A stretch of 15,909 nt of DNA from an uncultured Flavobacterium sp. (GTDB lineage: Bacteria > Bacteroidota > Bacteroidia > Flavobacteriales > Flavobacteriaceae). Shown here one piece after another: positions 1-7,127 of the stretch. Position numbers and translations under genes: made by a program. The notes beneath the pieces were generated by a model. It was not told the DNA's origin and made no database searches. It saw only the letters and a program-made list of their open reading frames with translations. The stretch's first letter is position 1. Every line of letters begins with the position of its first letter. The stretch is from NCBI RefSeq assembly GCF_946479975.1, contig NZ_CAMLIX010000115.1:1-15909 (forward strand), in the 5' to 3' direction.

Positions 1-47
1 GGTATTTCGATTAATACATCGAAAGTCGTTAATTTGTCTGCGGTCAT
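1..47 (-). CDS. ppa: Inorganic pyrophosphatase, N-terminal fragment (runs off the left edge)
   Basis: Only the first 15 codons and two bases of the next are present, reading leftward from the ATG at 45-47: MTADKLTTFDVLIEI, then a Pro codon beginning CC. This matches my memory of the start of Bacteroidota soluble family I inorganic pyrophosphatase, in which FDVLIEIP is followed by a GSRNKYE segment. The enzyme hydrolyses pyrophosphate to phosphate in the cytoplasm. A well-formed promoter (TTG, 19 bases, TACTTTTG) lies 34 bases upstream of the start, which supports a real gene start here. The catalytic aspartates lie outside the window, so the call rests on a short N-terminus and on family memory. 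Confidence 0.7.
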   Translation of the reverse strand, partial: MTADKLTTFDVLIEI

Positions 48-80
48 TTTCGTTTTTTATTGTTTCTATAATTTCGGTTG

Positions 81-110
81 CAAAAGTAACTAAACATTCC
101 CTTTTTACAA
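81..110 (-). promoter_or_regulatory. Promoter of the leftward pyrophosphatase gene
   Basis: Read on the minus strand: TTG (110-108), a 19-base spacer, then TACTTTTG (88-81). This fits the Bacteroidota primary sigma factor consensus TTG...TAnnTTTG exactly. Transcription would start about 6 bases downstream, near position 75, giving a leader of roughly 28 bases before the ATG at 47. It lies between the end of the dapF-family gene and ppa, so ppa can be transcribed independently of the upstream genes on the same strand. Confidence 0.72.
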
Positions 111-192
111 TGAAAAAAGTACATTATGTATGAAGTTTATTCATAAATTAATATACTTTCCTTGTTATCTAACAGAGAGTTAATAAAACATT

Positions 193-1065
193 TTACAAAT
201 TTAGATCTTCTATCAATTCTGGATTTAAAATTCCAGAGCAGATTTCTCTAACTTCTCCTGTCATTCTAATATTAAAATCGGCATCAACATTTATTTTTAA
301 TGTCCCGCCCTGCATCTTAATTGTTATATTTTCATCAACCAAACCTTTCTTTTTCAAGACACTTGCCACTGCACAAGATGAGCTTCCAGATGCAAGCGTA
401 AATCCTGCTCCTCTTTCCCAAATTAATACTTCTACTTCATTTCGGTTGATTACTTTGGCAAATTGAACATTGATTCTGTTCGGAAACATTTTATGATTTT
501 CTAAAAATGGTCCAAATTGTTTTATTTCCTCTATGCTTAAATCTTCTTTAAGAATAACACAATGCGGATTTCCAACTGAAACACAATTTACTTGAAAAGA
601 TTTATTGTTAGCTTCAATTGCAGCATTATCAACTTCTGGCGTTTCAAATTTAGTTGGAATTAAATCTGATTTAAAAATTGCCTGTCCCATATCGACAGTG
701 ATAATTTTTGCTTTGCCGTTTACTGTTTCTTCAATTGTCGCTTTTACAATACCGCCTTTTGTTTCAACAGTAAATTCTTTTTTATCTAATACTTTATAAT
801 CAAAAACGTATTTACAAAATATACGAAGTCCGTTACCGCTTTTCTCTGCTTCAGAACCGTCTGGATTAAAAATTTGCAAACCAATATCAGCACGATCAGA
901 ATCAAATAGCAAAAGAATACCATCAGAACCTATTCCAAAATTTACATTACAGACTCTTGTTATTGCTTTTTGACTAAGTTCAAAAGAAACATTTTTGCTG
1001 TCGAGTACTATATATTCATTTCCTAATCCGTGAGTTTTCACAAAGAAATTCTTGTCCATATTCAT
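193..1065 (-). CDS. dapF: Diaminopimelate epimerase family protein with both catalytic cysteines replaced by serine
   Basis: This 290-residue protein has the DapF fold signature along its whole length: KTHGLGNEY (10-18), FNPDGSEAEKSGNGLRIF (66-83), GNPHCVI (165-171), a MFPNRINVQF segment (193-202) and WERGAGFTLASGSSSCA (216-232). DapF interconverts LL- and meso-diaminopimelate for lysine and peptidoglycan synthesis, using two cysteines found in CGNG and ACGTG motifs. Here both are serine (Ser76, codon AGC; Ser226, codon TCT), and the Glu of the usual GET motif is Phe222. The substrate-binding Asn and Glu-Arg positions look intact, so this reads as a diverged subfamily rather than a decaying gene. 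True DAP epimerase activity is doubtful; another racemase/isomerase-like or binding role is possible. The symbol is family-level only. The start is ATG at 1065, with an alternative ATG at 1059. It lies 23 bases after the DUF5686 gene, probably in one transcript. Confidence 0.8.
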   Translation of the reverse strand: MNMDKNFFVKTHGLGNEYIVLDSKNVSFELSQKAITRVCNVNFGIGSDGILLLFDSDRADIGLQIFNPDGSEAEKSGNGLRIFCKYVFDYKVLDKKEFTVETKGGIVKATIEETVNGKAKIITVDMGQAIFKSDLIPTKFETPEVDNAAIEANNKSFQVNCVSVGNPHCVILKEDLSIEEIKQFGPFLENHKMFPNRINVQFAKVINRNEVEVLIWERGAGFTLASGSSSCAVASVLKKKGLVDENITIKMQGGTLKINVDADFNIRMTGEVREICSGILNPELIEDLNL

Positions 1066-1088
1066 TTGGTTTTTATTAATTAATCTGC

Positions 1089-3590
1089 TTAGAAATAGAA
1101 TCCGAAAGATCCTTTTATAGCAAATTTATGAGCATCTGGCATGTCTAAATAATTTCCTCTCCAAGAAAAATCAAGGCGGAAAACTTTAAAGATATTTCCA
1201 ATACCAGCATTATATTCCCAATACACTTTTTCTGGAGCATTGTATGGTAATCCCGAAGCATTTATGGCACGATTCGCATCAGAAATGGTTCCGTGAACTG
1301 CTCTAACTCCAATAAATTCTCTCCAATTTAATTTTCTCATAAATGGAATTCTGGCGAATAATCTTCCTCCAAAATCATGATTCCATTGCAAAGTAGTGTA
1401 TTGATCGGTTACGAATTCGTAAAAATTTAAGTTACTAAAGGTATTTTCGATTGTAAAATACGTTTGGTTACCTGGAACTACACTCATTAACCCTAACGGA
1501 ATTGTACCAAATGTTTTTCCTGTTTCAACTATAATATTAGATCTTCCTAAAGGCCCAATTATAATTGGCTGTTTGTAGAAAATCTGTATTTTTTCGTAAG
1601 CAAAATCACTATCTAAAACTCCTTTAAGTCCATAGCTAAAATTCACAAAGAAGTGACTAAACGGACTATCCACTAAATCTCTTTCTACACCATAACCAAT
1701 GGTTTTACGATTTGGCATATATTCAAACTGAATATTGGCTTCTGATTGTTTGACGTCGCTTTTCACAACTCCCATCGGATTTGTAGCAGTCGGTAAAGTA
1801 GTATAATAATCTAAACTAAACGTTTTTGAAGCCGATTCTAAAGTTCGATAAGAAAGTCCTGCCGAAACAATAAAATTCTTTTTTGCTTCCATTTCAACAG
1901 AAACATTACTCAGATTTATATTGGTCAATTTCCCGTTACTTCCTGATGTAAATAAAGCAGAAGAAGCAAAACTTCGTCCTAACACGTCATTTGTAGTGGT
2001 TAAACTTGCTCCAATTTGTTCAATATCACGCCTGTTTCCTCCAGAGATAATGACACGGTTTTTCTTGTCGACCATCCATTTTCCAGAAACTCCGTATTTG
2101 AATTTATTATCGTCAAATCCGTAAGCCGTGTAAGCCTGAATACGCCAAGGGTCATTTGGTCCAAAATAGGTTCTTCCTCCAACTCTTAATCGTAAACCTT
2201 CAACTTCATTATACCCAAAAGTCGAGAATATGGGACCGTAATCGAAATTTTTAAATTCGACGTAACCGCTTCCCAAAATCGAGACGAGACTATACAACTG
2301 CTTAAATCGCTTGACTGTCTGCAGGGTATCGAGCATTTTATAAATACCCGCTTCATCTTTATTTAATTTTTCAAAACGATTTTCTTCCCAGAATTCAGGC
2401 GGTCGATCATAGACCGCATTGTCTATAAAATTGACTTCTTCTTTATAGAATTTTTCGGGTTTTTGAATGTTGAATTTATGATTTCGATAGAGTGTCGTTC
2501 GTTTTCCGTAAACTCCTTTTGATTTTTCTTTTTTATTTAAAGCAAAATCAGACATCATATAATCTCGAGTCAGAAGAAAAATAGAATCGTTTTCTACATC
2601 AAATTCTTGTTCGATATAAATATCTTTCACCCAATTAATATTGGCACTTTTAGTAACGCCCATATTAATTTTCTTGATCGCAAAAGTCGTATCATTAACC
2701 CAGAAATCTCCTTTGAAGGTTAATTCATTTTTACGCCTTGGATAAAAGACGATATTAAAACACCATTTTTTGTCGATATAAGCACTGTCTTTCAATACAT
2801 AGTTGTAGACATCAATTCCGGTTTTAGAAAGCGGACTTGTAAAACTTTTATCAAAAAATTTAAGGTGGTTATCGTAAATATTATAATCCGAATAAAGGTC
2901 TTTTACGAAAGATAAAATCTGCTGATTTCCATTGAAACCAGACATTTTATTTCCAGTAATATTTTCTTTTACTTTCTTTAATTTATTATCACCATACACA
3001 TCATAAACCGATTCGTTGATGAATATGGGCAGATATGTTTTTCCAGTAACATCTGAAGTATCAACATGATGAAAGATAAACTCCATTCCCTTGAAAAGTT
3101 TGTTTTTCATGAATGCACTATCAATCGTGTTCATATCAAACTCGACTTTTTCGTACTTCTGCATTTGATATTGATTGAATTGGTAAAGTCCGTTTTTACG
3201 CTTTCTTTCCCAGATTTTTCTCAAAATATCTAATGCTGGATTATTTTTTTTAGAAGTTTTTCCAGTAAAAATTACCACTTCATTTAAAGCTTCGGCTTCG
3301 CCTAAAACAATTTTGAAATCGTAATTAACCGCTTTTTCAAGAGTAACTTCTTTATCTGAAAATCCTGCCGAAGTAACTAATAATGTAGTGTAAGTATTGG
3401 GCGATTCCAGATAAAAACGTCCATCTTCATTAGAAACGATTCCTGTATTTGAACCTTTAAAAACCACATTTGCAAAAGGTATCGGCTGATTTGATTTGTC
3501 CAAGACAATTCCACTCACTTTGGTTTGTGCAGTAGCAATCGCCGCAAATGCGAATACAAAAAATAGGCTGAGTAAAACTAATCTTTTCAT
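1089..3590 (-). CDS. DUF5686 / carboxypeptidase-regulatory-like domain outer-membrane protein
   Basis: An 833-residue exported protein. Residues 1-21 form a signal peptide (MKR, a hydrophobic stretch, then ATA before Gln22). Residues about 24-105 match the carboxypeptidase D regulatory-like beta-sandwich (KVSGIVLDKSNQPIPFANV, then SNEDGRFYL) common at the N-terminus of Bacteroidota outer-membrane proteins. The rest matches DUF5686: NPALDILRKIWERKRKNGL near 117-135, then many alternating beta strands. The chain ends in FGFYF, a terminal aromatic typical of outer-membrane beta barrels. The family is common in Bacteroidota, and I know of no settled function for it. There is no TonB-plug signature, so it is not a standard SusC-type transporter. 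The start is set by the signal peptide. A pdhB terminator ends just 10 bases before this ATG and I find no clear promoter of its own, so expression may depend on read-through. Confidence 0.85.
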   Translation of the reverse strand: MKRLVLLSLFFVFAFAAIATAQTKVSGIVLDKSNQPIPFANVVFKGSNTGIVSNEDGRFYLESPNTYTTLLVTSAGFSDKEVTLEKAVNYDFKIVLGEAEALNEVVIFTGKTSKKNNPALDILRKIWERKRKNGLYQFNQYQMQKYEKVEFDMNTIDSAFMKNKLFKGMEFIFHHVDTSDVTGKTYLPIFINESVYDVYGDNKLKKVKENITGNKMSGFNGNQQILSFVKDLYSDYNIYDNHLKFFDKSFTSPLSKTGIDVYNYVLKDSAYIDKKWCFNIVFYPRRKNELTFKGDFWVNDTTFAIKKINMGVTKSANINWVKDIYIEQEFDVENDSIFLLTRDYMMSDFALNKKEKSKGVYGKRTTLYRNHKFNIQKPEKFYKEEVNFIDNAVYDRPPEFWEENRFEKLNKDEAGIYKMLDTLQTVKRFKQLYSLVSILGSGYVEFKNFDYGPIFSTFGYNEVEGLRLRVGGRTYFGPNDPWRIQAYTAYGFDDNKFKYGVSGKWMVDKKNRVIISGGNRRDIEQIGASLTTTNDVLGRSFASSALFTSGSNGKLTNINLSNVSVEMEAKKNFIVSAGLSYRTLESASKTFSLDYYTTLPTATNPMGVVKSDVKQSEANIQFEYMPNRKTIGYGVERDLVDSPFSHFFVNFSYGLKGVLDSDFAYEKIQIFYKQPIIIGPLGRSNIIVETGKTFGTIPLGLMSVVPGNQTYFTIENTFSNLNFYEFVTDQYTTLQWNHDFGGRLFARIPFMRKLNWREFIGVRAVHGTISDANRAINASGLPYNAPEKVYWEYNAGIGNIFKVFRLDFSWRGNYLDMPDAHKFAIKGSFGFYF

Positions 3591-3600
3591 TGTCGAGGCA

Positions 3601-3641
3601 AAAAAAAAACTTCATCAATTAACTATGAATGATGAAGTTTT
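3601..3641 (-). terminator. Rho-independent terminator of pdhB
   Basis: On the minus strand a perfect 12-bp stem (3641-3630 with 3617-3606, AAAACTTCATCA/TGATGAAGTTTT) has a 12-base loop and runs directly into a T tract. It lies 20 bases after the pdhB stop codon. Its 3' end is only 10 bases before the ATG of the DUF5686 gene on the same strand. Confidence 0.85.
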
Positions 3642-3661
3642 GTGAGTATTTTAAATATGTA

Positions 3662-4639
3662 TTATTTGTACAATACTTTTTTAACTGCTTTTACTACATC
3701 ACCTGCATTTGGCAACCAGTCTTTTAATAACACTGGAGAATACGGTGCTGGAGTATCTGCTGTTGTAATACGTTGAATTGGCGCATCAAGGAAGTCAAAA
3801 GCTTGTTCTTGAACGATATAAGTAATTTCAGAAGAAATACTTGCAAATGGCCAAGCTTCTTCAAGAATCACTAAACGGTTTGTTTTTTTAACAGAAGTAA
3901 GAATTGCATCTTTATCCATTGGACGTACAGTTCTTAAATCGATAATCTCACAAGAAATTCCTTCCTTAGCTAATTCATCAGCAGCGATAAAAGCTTCTTT
4001 GATGATTTTTCCGAAAGAAACAATAGTAACATCTTTACCTTCACGTTTAACATCAGCAACTCCTAATGGAATTGTGTATTCTCCGTCTGGCACTTCACCT
4101 TTGTCACCATACATTTGCTCAGATTCCATGAAAATAACTGGATCATTGTCGCGAATTGCAGATTTCAAAAGTCCTTTTGCATCGTAAGGAGTTGAAGGAA
4201 CTACCACTTTAAGACCTGGAGTATTTGCAAACCAGTTTTCTAAAGCTTGAGAGTGAGTTGCTCCTAATTGACCAGCAGAAGCTGTTGGTCCGCGGAAAAC
4301 GATAGGCACATTAAATTGTCCACCTGTCATTTGACGCATTTTAGCAGCATTATTTATAATTTGATCAATACCAACTAAACAGAAGTTGAAAGTCATATAT
4401 TCTACAATCGGTCGGTTTCCGTTCATTGCAGAACCTACTGCAATTCCTGTAAAACCAAGCTCAGCAATTGGAGTATCGATTACTCTTTTTTCTCCAAACT
4501 CAGCAAGCATTCCTTTAGAAGCTTTGTATGCTCCGTTGTATTCTGCAACCTCTTCGCCCATTAAATATATGGATTCATCGTGACGCATTTCTTCGCTCAT
4601 CGCTTCACAAATGGCCTCTCTAAATTGTATTGTTCTCAT
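3662..4639 (-). CDS. pdhB: Pyruvate dehydrogenase E1 component, beta subunit
   Basis: A 325-residue, full-length E1 beta subunit of the pyruvate dehydrogenase complex. With E1 alpha it uses thiamine diphosphate to decarboxylate pyruvate and hand the acetyl group to E2 lipoate, making acetyl-CoA in the cytoplasm. The N-terminal pyrimidine-binding transketolase domain (about 1-180) carries GEEVAEYNGAYKASKGM (28-44) and DTPIAELGFTGIAVGSAM (55-72). Glu60 in PIAE matches the glutamate that activates the thiamine cofactor. RGPTASAGQLGATHSQ follows, and the C-terminal transketolase domain includes the IDLRTVRPMD segment. Branched-chain E1 beta proteins are close relatives, but the GAYKASKGM and IAELGF segments fit PDH better. 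No E1 alpha or E2 gene is adjacent. It appears monocistronic, with its own -7 box and a strong terminator. Confidence 0.92.
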   Translation of the reverse strand: MRTIQFREAICEAMSEEMRHDESIYLMGEEVAEYNGAYKASKGMLAEFGEKRVIDTPIAELGFTGIAVGSAMNGNRPIVEYMTFNFCLVGIDQIINNAAKMRQMTGGQFNVPIVFRGPTASAGQLGATHSQALENWFANTPGLKVVVPSTPYDAKGLLKSAIRDNDPVIFMESEQMYGDKGEVPDGEYTIPLGVADVKREGKDVTIVSFGKIIKEAFIAADELAKEGISCEIIDLRTVRPMDKDAILTSVKKTNRLVILEEAWPFASISSEITYIVQEQAFDFLDAPIQRITTADTPAPYSPVLLKDWLPNAGDVVKAVKKVLYK

Positions 4640-4671
4640 ATTTTATATTGTATGTTGAATTTTCTGAAGAG

Positions 4672-4679
4672 CAAAAATA
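4672..4679 (-). promoter_or_regulatory. Probable -7 box of pdhB
   Basis: Read on the minus strand the sequence is TATTTTTG, a full match to TAnnTTTG, placed 32 bases before the pdhB ATG. A transcript would start near 4666 with a leader of about 27 bases. I find no clear TTG at the usual 17-23 base spacing, so the -33 element is weak or the promoter needs help from a regulator. Confidence 0.5.
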
Positions 4680-5059
4680 AATATTTTAAATAACTTAAAA
4701 GCATAAATTGAATTTAAAATCGCACGAACTGCTGCACATCTATTGCTTTTAACTTTTTTGGGTTTATTATGATAATTACGAAATCGATATAATAACGTAT
4801 AATTCACACTTAATTCATCAAAATCATTTTTTTTACAAACTTTAATTTATTTGTTTAATTACTGTTTCTTCAAAATTCATTCATCAAAACGTAAAAATAT
4901 AAATTTTAGTATTTATAAGACAAAAAACAATTGTTTGTCTTACCTTCAAATATTGCAAAATTCCTAATAATCAGACAAAATAACTGATTTTTTAATTTCT
5001 GATTCCGATAAAAATCATTCAAAACCATACAATCTGCGAAATCGTAATAGTTTTAAAAA

Positions 5060-5079
5060 ATATTATGCATGCATAATAT
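5060..5079. promoter_or_regulatory. 20-bp perfect palindrome, candidate operator for etfBA
   Basis: ATATTATGCATGCATAATAT is a perfect 20-bp palindrome with no central gap. It ends 20 bases before the etfB -7 box (5100-5107), so it occupies the place where the -33 element would be, and no TTG is present there. That position and symmetry suggest a binding site for a dimeric regulator, either blocking RNA polymerase or replacing a missing -33 contact. The regulator is unknown, and no regulator gene lies in this window. Confidence 0.55.
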
Positions 5080-5099
5080 AATTATTCCAAATTAAATTC

Positions 5100-5107
5100 T
5101 AAATTTG
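5100..5107 (+). promoter_or_regulatory. -7 box of etfB-etfA
   Basis: TAAATTTG matches TAnnTTTG exactly and lies 33 bases before the etfB ATG at 5141. The predicted start of transcription is near 5113, giving a leader of about 28 bases. There is no TTG at the correct upstream distance. The perfect palindrome 5060-5079 sits there instead. Confidence 0.55.
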
Positions 5108-5140
5108 TAAAAGCATATTATAAATTCAAAATATATACTT

Positions 5141-5887
5141 ATGAAAATACTAGTTTGCATCAGCCATGTGCCTGATACTACTTCAAAAATCAACTTTACA
5201 AACGGTGATTCAGAATTTGATACAGCCGGCGTACAATATGTAATTAACCCTAACGACGAATTTGGCCTTACACGTGCAATCTGGTTTCAAGAACAACAAG
5301 GTGCAAATGTAACGGTTGTAAACGTTGGAGGTCCTGATACTGAACCAACTTTGCGTAAAGCTTTGGCAATTGGTGCTAATGAAGCAATTCGTGTTAATGC
5401 AAATCCAACTGACGGTTTTTTTGTTGCAAAACAATTAGCAGAAGTGATTAAAAACGGCGGTTACGATTTAGTAATTGCTGGAAAAGAATCTTTAGATTAC
5501 AACGGAGGAATGGTTCCTGGAATGATTGCTGGAATTTTAGGTTCTAACTTTTTAAACTCTTGTACAAGCTTAACGGTTGACGGAAATAACGTAAAAGCAG
5601 TTCGCGAAATTGACGGAGGAAAAGAAACGGTAAGCACTACTCTTCCTTTAATTATTGGAGGTCAAAAAGGTCTTGTTGAAGAAAAAGATTTACGTATTCC
5701 GAACATGAGAGGAATTATGACAGCAAGAACTAAAGCGCTTACTATTCTTGAGCCAGTTGATGCAGCGGTAAATACAAAAGCAGTAAAATTTGAAAAACCA
5801 GCTCCAAAATCGGCAGTAAAATTAATTTCTGCAGATAATTTAGATGAGTTAATCAATTTATTACACAACGAAGCTAAGGTAATCTAG
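5141..5887 (+). CDS. etfB: Electron transfer flavoprotein, beta subunit
   Basis: A 248-residue EtfB. It begins MKILVCISHVPDTTSKINF, and YVINPNDEFGLTRA (about 33-46) is the typical early ETF beta signature. The adenine-nucleotide-binding alpha/beta domain follows, with VIAGKESLDYNGGMVPGMIAGILG (about 110-133) and LPLIIGGQKGLVEEKDLRIPNMRGIMTARTK, the conserved ETF beta region. With EtfA it forms a soluble heterodimer that binds FAD and AMP. It passes electrons from acyl-CoA and related dehydrogenases toward the quinone pool through ETF:quinone oxidoreductase. It is the first gene of an etfB-etfA pair. The start is fixed by the N-terminal motif and lies just after a -7 box and leader. Confidence 0.93.
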   Translation: MKILVCISHVPDTTSKINFTNGDSEFDTAGVQYVINPNDEFGLTRAIWFQEQQGANVTVVNVGGPDTEPTLRKALAIGANEAIRVNANPTDGFFVAKQLAEVIKNGGYDLVIAGKESLDYNGGMVPGMIAGILGSNFLNSCTSLTVDGNNVKAVREIDGGKETVSTTLPLIIGGQKGLVEEKDLRIPNMRGIMTARTKALTILEPVDAAVNTKAVKFEKPAPKSAVKLISADNLDELINLLHNEAKVI

Positions 5888-6004
5888 CATTCAGTAATCA
5901 GTTTTTAGTGTTCAGTTTCATTCTGAAACCTGAAATTATTTTAATAATCTGTTTTTTAGTATTCAGTTAAATCTGAAATCTAAAATCTAAAATCTAAAAT
6001 TATT
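5888..6004 (+). repeat. Repeat-rich etfB-etfA spacer
   Basis: The 117-bp gap inside the etfBA operon is unusually long for this pair and is made of simple repeats. The motif TTCAGT recurs several times (ATTCAGT, GTTCAGT, ATTCAGT, with related TAATCAGT). The end holds three perfect tandem copies of an 8-base unit ATCTAAAA at about 5974-5997, preceded by a diverged copy ATCTGAA. There is no terminator-like stem with a T tract, so the two genes should still be cotranscribed. Confidence 0.7.
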
Positions 6005-6973
6005 ATGTCAATATTAATATACGCAGAATCTGCAGAAGGAAAATTTAAAAAAGTTGCTTTCGAATTAGCTTCATACGCTAAAAAAGTAGCTGAATCTTTA
6101 GGGACAACTGTTACAGCTTTGACTGTAAACATTAGTGATGTTAGCGAATTAGCTAAATACGGAGTTGATAAAGTGTTAAAAGTAAACAACGATAAATTAG
6201 CTGGTTTTACAGCTAAAGCTTACGCAGATGTAATTAAACAAGCTGCAGAAAAAGAAGGAACAAAGGTAGTTTTACTTTCTTCTACAACAGACAGCATTTA
6301 CCTTTCATCATTGGTTGCAGTGGCTTTAAATGCTGGTTTTGCTTCAAATGTTGTTGGATTACCAGTGAGCACTTCACCTTTTCAGGTAAAAAGAAATGCT
6401 TTTTCAAACAAAGCTTTCAACATTACACAAATTGATACAGATGTAAAAGTTCTTGGCTTAGCTAAAAACTCTTACGGAATTTTCGAAAGTGCAGGATCTG
6501 CTGCTGCAGAAGATTTTAACCCAACAATTGGAGACAATGATTTCGGAGTAAAAGTTGATTCTGTAGAAAAAGTTTCTGGAAAAGTTTCTATCGCTGACGC
6601 GGATATCGTAGTTTCTGGCGGACGTGGACTAAAAGGCCCAGAAAACTGGGGATTAATTGAAGATTTAGCTTCAGTTCTTGGCGCTGCAACTGCTTGTTCT
6701 AAACCAGTTTCAGATTTAGGATGGAGACCTCACAGTGAACACGTTGGACAGACAGGAAAACCTGTTGCTACTAATTTATATATCGCTGTTGGTATTTCTG
6801 GAGCAATTCAGCACATTGCGGGTATTAACTCTTCAAAAGTAAAAGTGGTTATCAATAATGATCCTGAAGCTCCTTTCTTTAAAGTTGCTGATTACGGAAT
6901 CGTTGGAGACGCTTTTACAATTGTACCTGAATTAACAGAGAAATTAAAAGCTTTTAAAGCGCAGCATTCTTAA
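6005..6973 (+). CDS. etfA: Electron transfer flavoprotein, alpha subunit
   Basis: A 322-residue EtfA, the usual length. The N-terminal domain (about 1-190) opens with MSILIYAESAEGKFKKVAFELASYAKKVAE, the typical ETF alpha start. The C-terminal FAD-binding domain holds the diagnostic run from VVSGGRGLKGPENW through SDLGWRPHSEHVGQTGKPVATNLYIAVGISGAIQHIAGI and INNDPEAPFFKVADYGIVGD (about 205-305). Arg, Ser, Thr/His and Asp residues in this stretch contact FAD in known ETFs. It pairs with EtfB encoded just upstream, and together they carry electrons from flavin dehydrogenases to the membrane quinone pool. The operon ends at a strong terminator 25 bases after the stop. Confidence 0.94.
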   Translation: MSILIYAESAEGKFKKVAFELASYAKKVAESLGTTVTALTVNISDVSELAKYGVDKVLKVNNDKLAGFTAKAYADVIKQAAEKEGTKVVLLSSTTDSIYLSSLVAVALNAGFASNVVGLPVSTSPFQVKRNAFSNKAFNITQIDTDVKVLGLAKNSYGIFESAGSAAAEDFNPTIGDNDFGVKVDSVEKVSGKVSIADADIVVSGGRGLKGPENWGLIEDLASVLGAATACSKPVSDLGWRPHSEHVGQTGKPVATNLYIAVGISGAIQHIAGINSSKVKVVINNDPEAPFFKVADYGIVGDAFTIVPELTEKLKAFKAQHS

Positions 6974-6995
6974 TTCAAGAATTCTATTCAAAATA

Positions 6996-7028
6996 TTTGC
7001 TGCCTAAAAACAAGATATTGTATCTTTG
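6996..7028 (+). promoter_or_regulatory. Promoter-like sequence inside the etfBA terminator
   Basis: TTTG (6996-6999), a 21-base spacer and TATCTTTG (7021-7028) match the Bacteroidota promoter pattern. The -7 box lies in the 3' arm of the etfBA terminator, so transcription starting near 7034 would not contain the full terminator stem. It could drive the bifunctional nuclease and thyA genes, with a leader of about 100 bases. No other TAnnTTTG box lies in the 164-bp gap. Confidence 0.5.
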
Positions 7029-7046
7029 TTTATAGGCGGCTTTTTT
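6999..7046 (+). terminator. Rho-independent terminator of etfBA
   Basis: A long stem formed by 6999-7017 (GCTGCCTAAAAACAAGATA) and 7021-7040 (TATCTTTGTTTATAGGCGGC), with a 3-base loop and a few mismatches or bulges, runs straight into TTTTTT at 7041-7046. It lies 25 bases after the etfA stop. The 3' arm also contains a perfect -7-like box. Confidence 0.9.
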
Positions 7047-7054
7047 GTTCCATA

Positions 7055-7127
7055 TTTTTTGATTAAAATTGCAGCTCCATTTTCCAATCAAAAAAAGCAA
7101 TAAAATAAGGTACTAAGTGCCTTTTTT
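7055..7127 (+). repeat. Two inverted repeats in the leader of the bifunctional nuclease gene
   Basis: The first repeat has perfect 10-bp arms, TTTTTTGATT (7055-7064) and AATCAAAAAA (7086-7095), around a 21-base loop. The second is a small hairpin, AGGTAC/GTGCCT (7108-7113 with 7117-7122, one G-U pair), with a 3-base loop and a T run ending at 7127. It sits 10 bases before the chosen ATG and resembles a weak terminator or a structure that could affect translation. Confidence 0.45.

Larger units (their letters stand above)
4640..5140. other. 501-bp gene-free divergent spacer between pdhB and etfB
   Basis: Very AT-rich, with no credible coding sequence or RNA gene. It holds a leftward -7 box for pdhB (4672-4679), a rightward -7 box for etfB (5100-5107) and the 20-bp palindrome at 5060-5079. 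An inverted repeat has arms AAGACAAA (4917-4924) and TTTGTCTT (4934-4941) with a 9-base loop. A weak 6-bp hairpin (4969-4974 with 4984-4989) is followed by a short T run. The middle part, 4700-4900, shows nothing I can interpret. Confidence 0.6.

Noticed and set aside
605..799. Plus-strand reading frame opposite the dapF-family gene
   Set aside because: It is the antisense shadow of a conserved coding sequence with no family match or promoter. The same applies to the other short frames opposite or within DUF5686, pdhB, etfB, etfA, thyA, ubiE and tamL.
4917..4941. AAGACAAA/TTTGTCTT inverted repeat as a terminator
   Set aside because: No T tract follows on either strand and no gene ends nearby. 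It is noted only as a symmetric element in the spacer.
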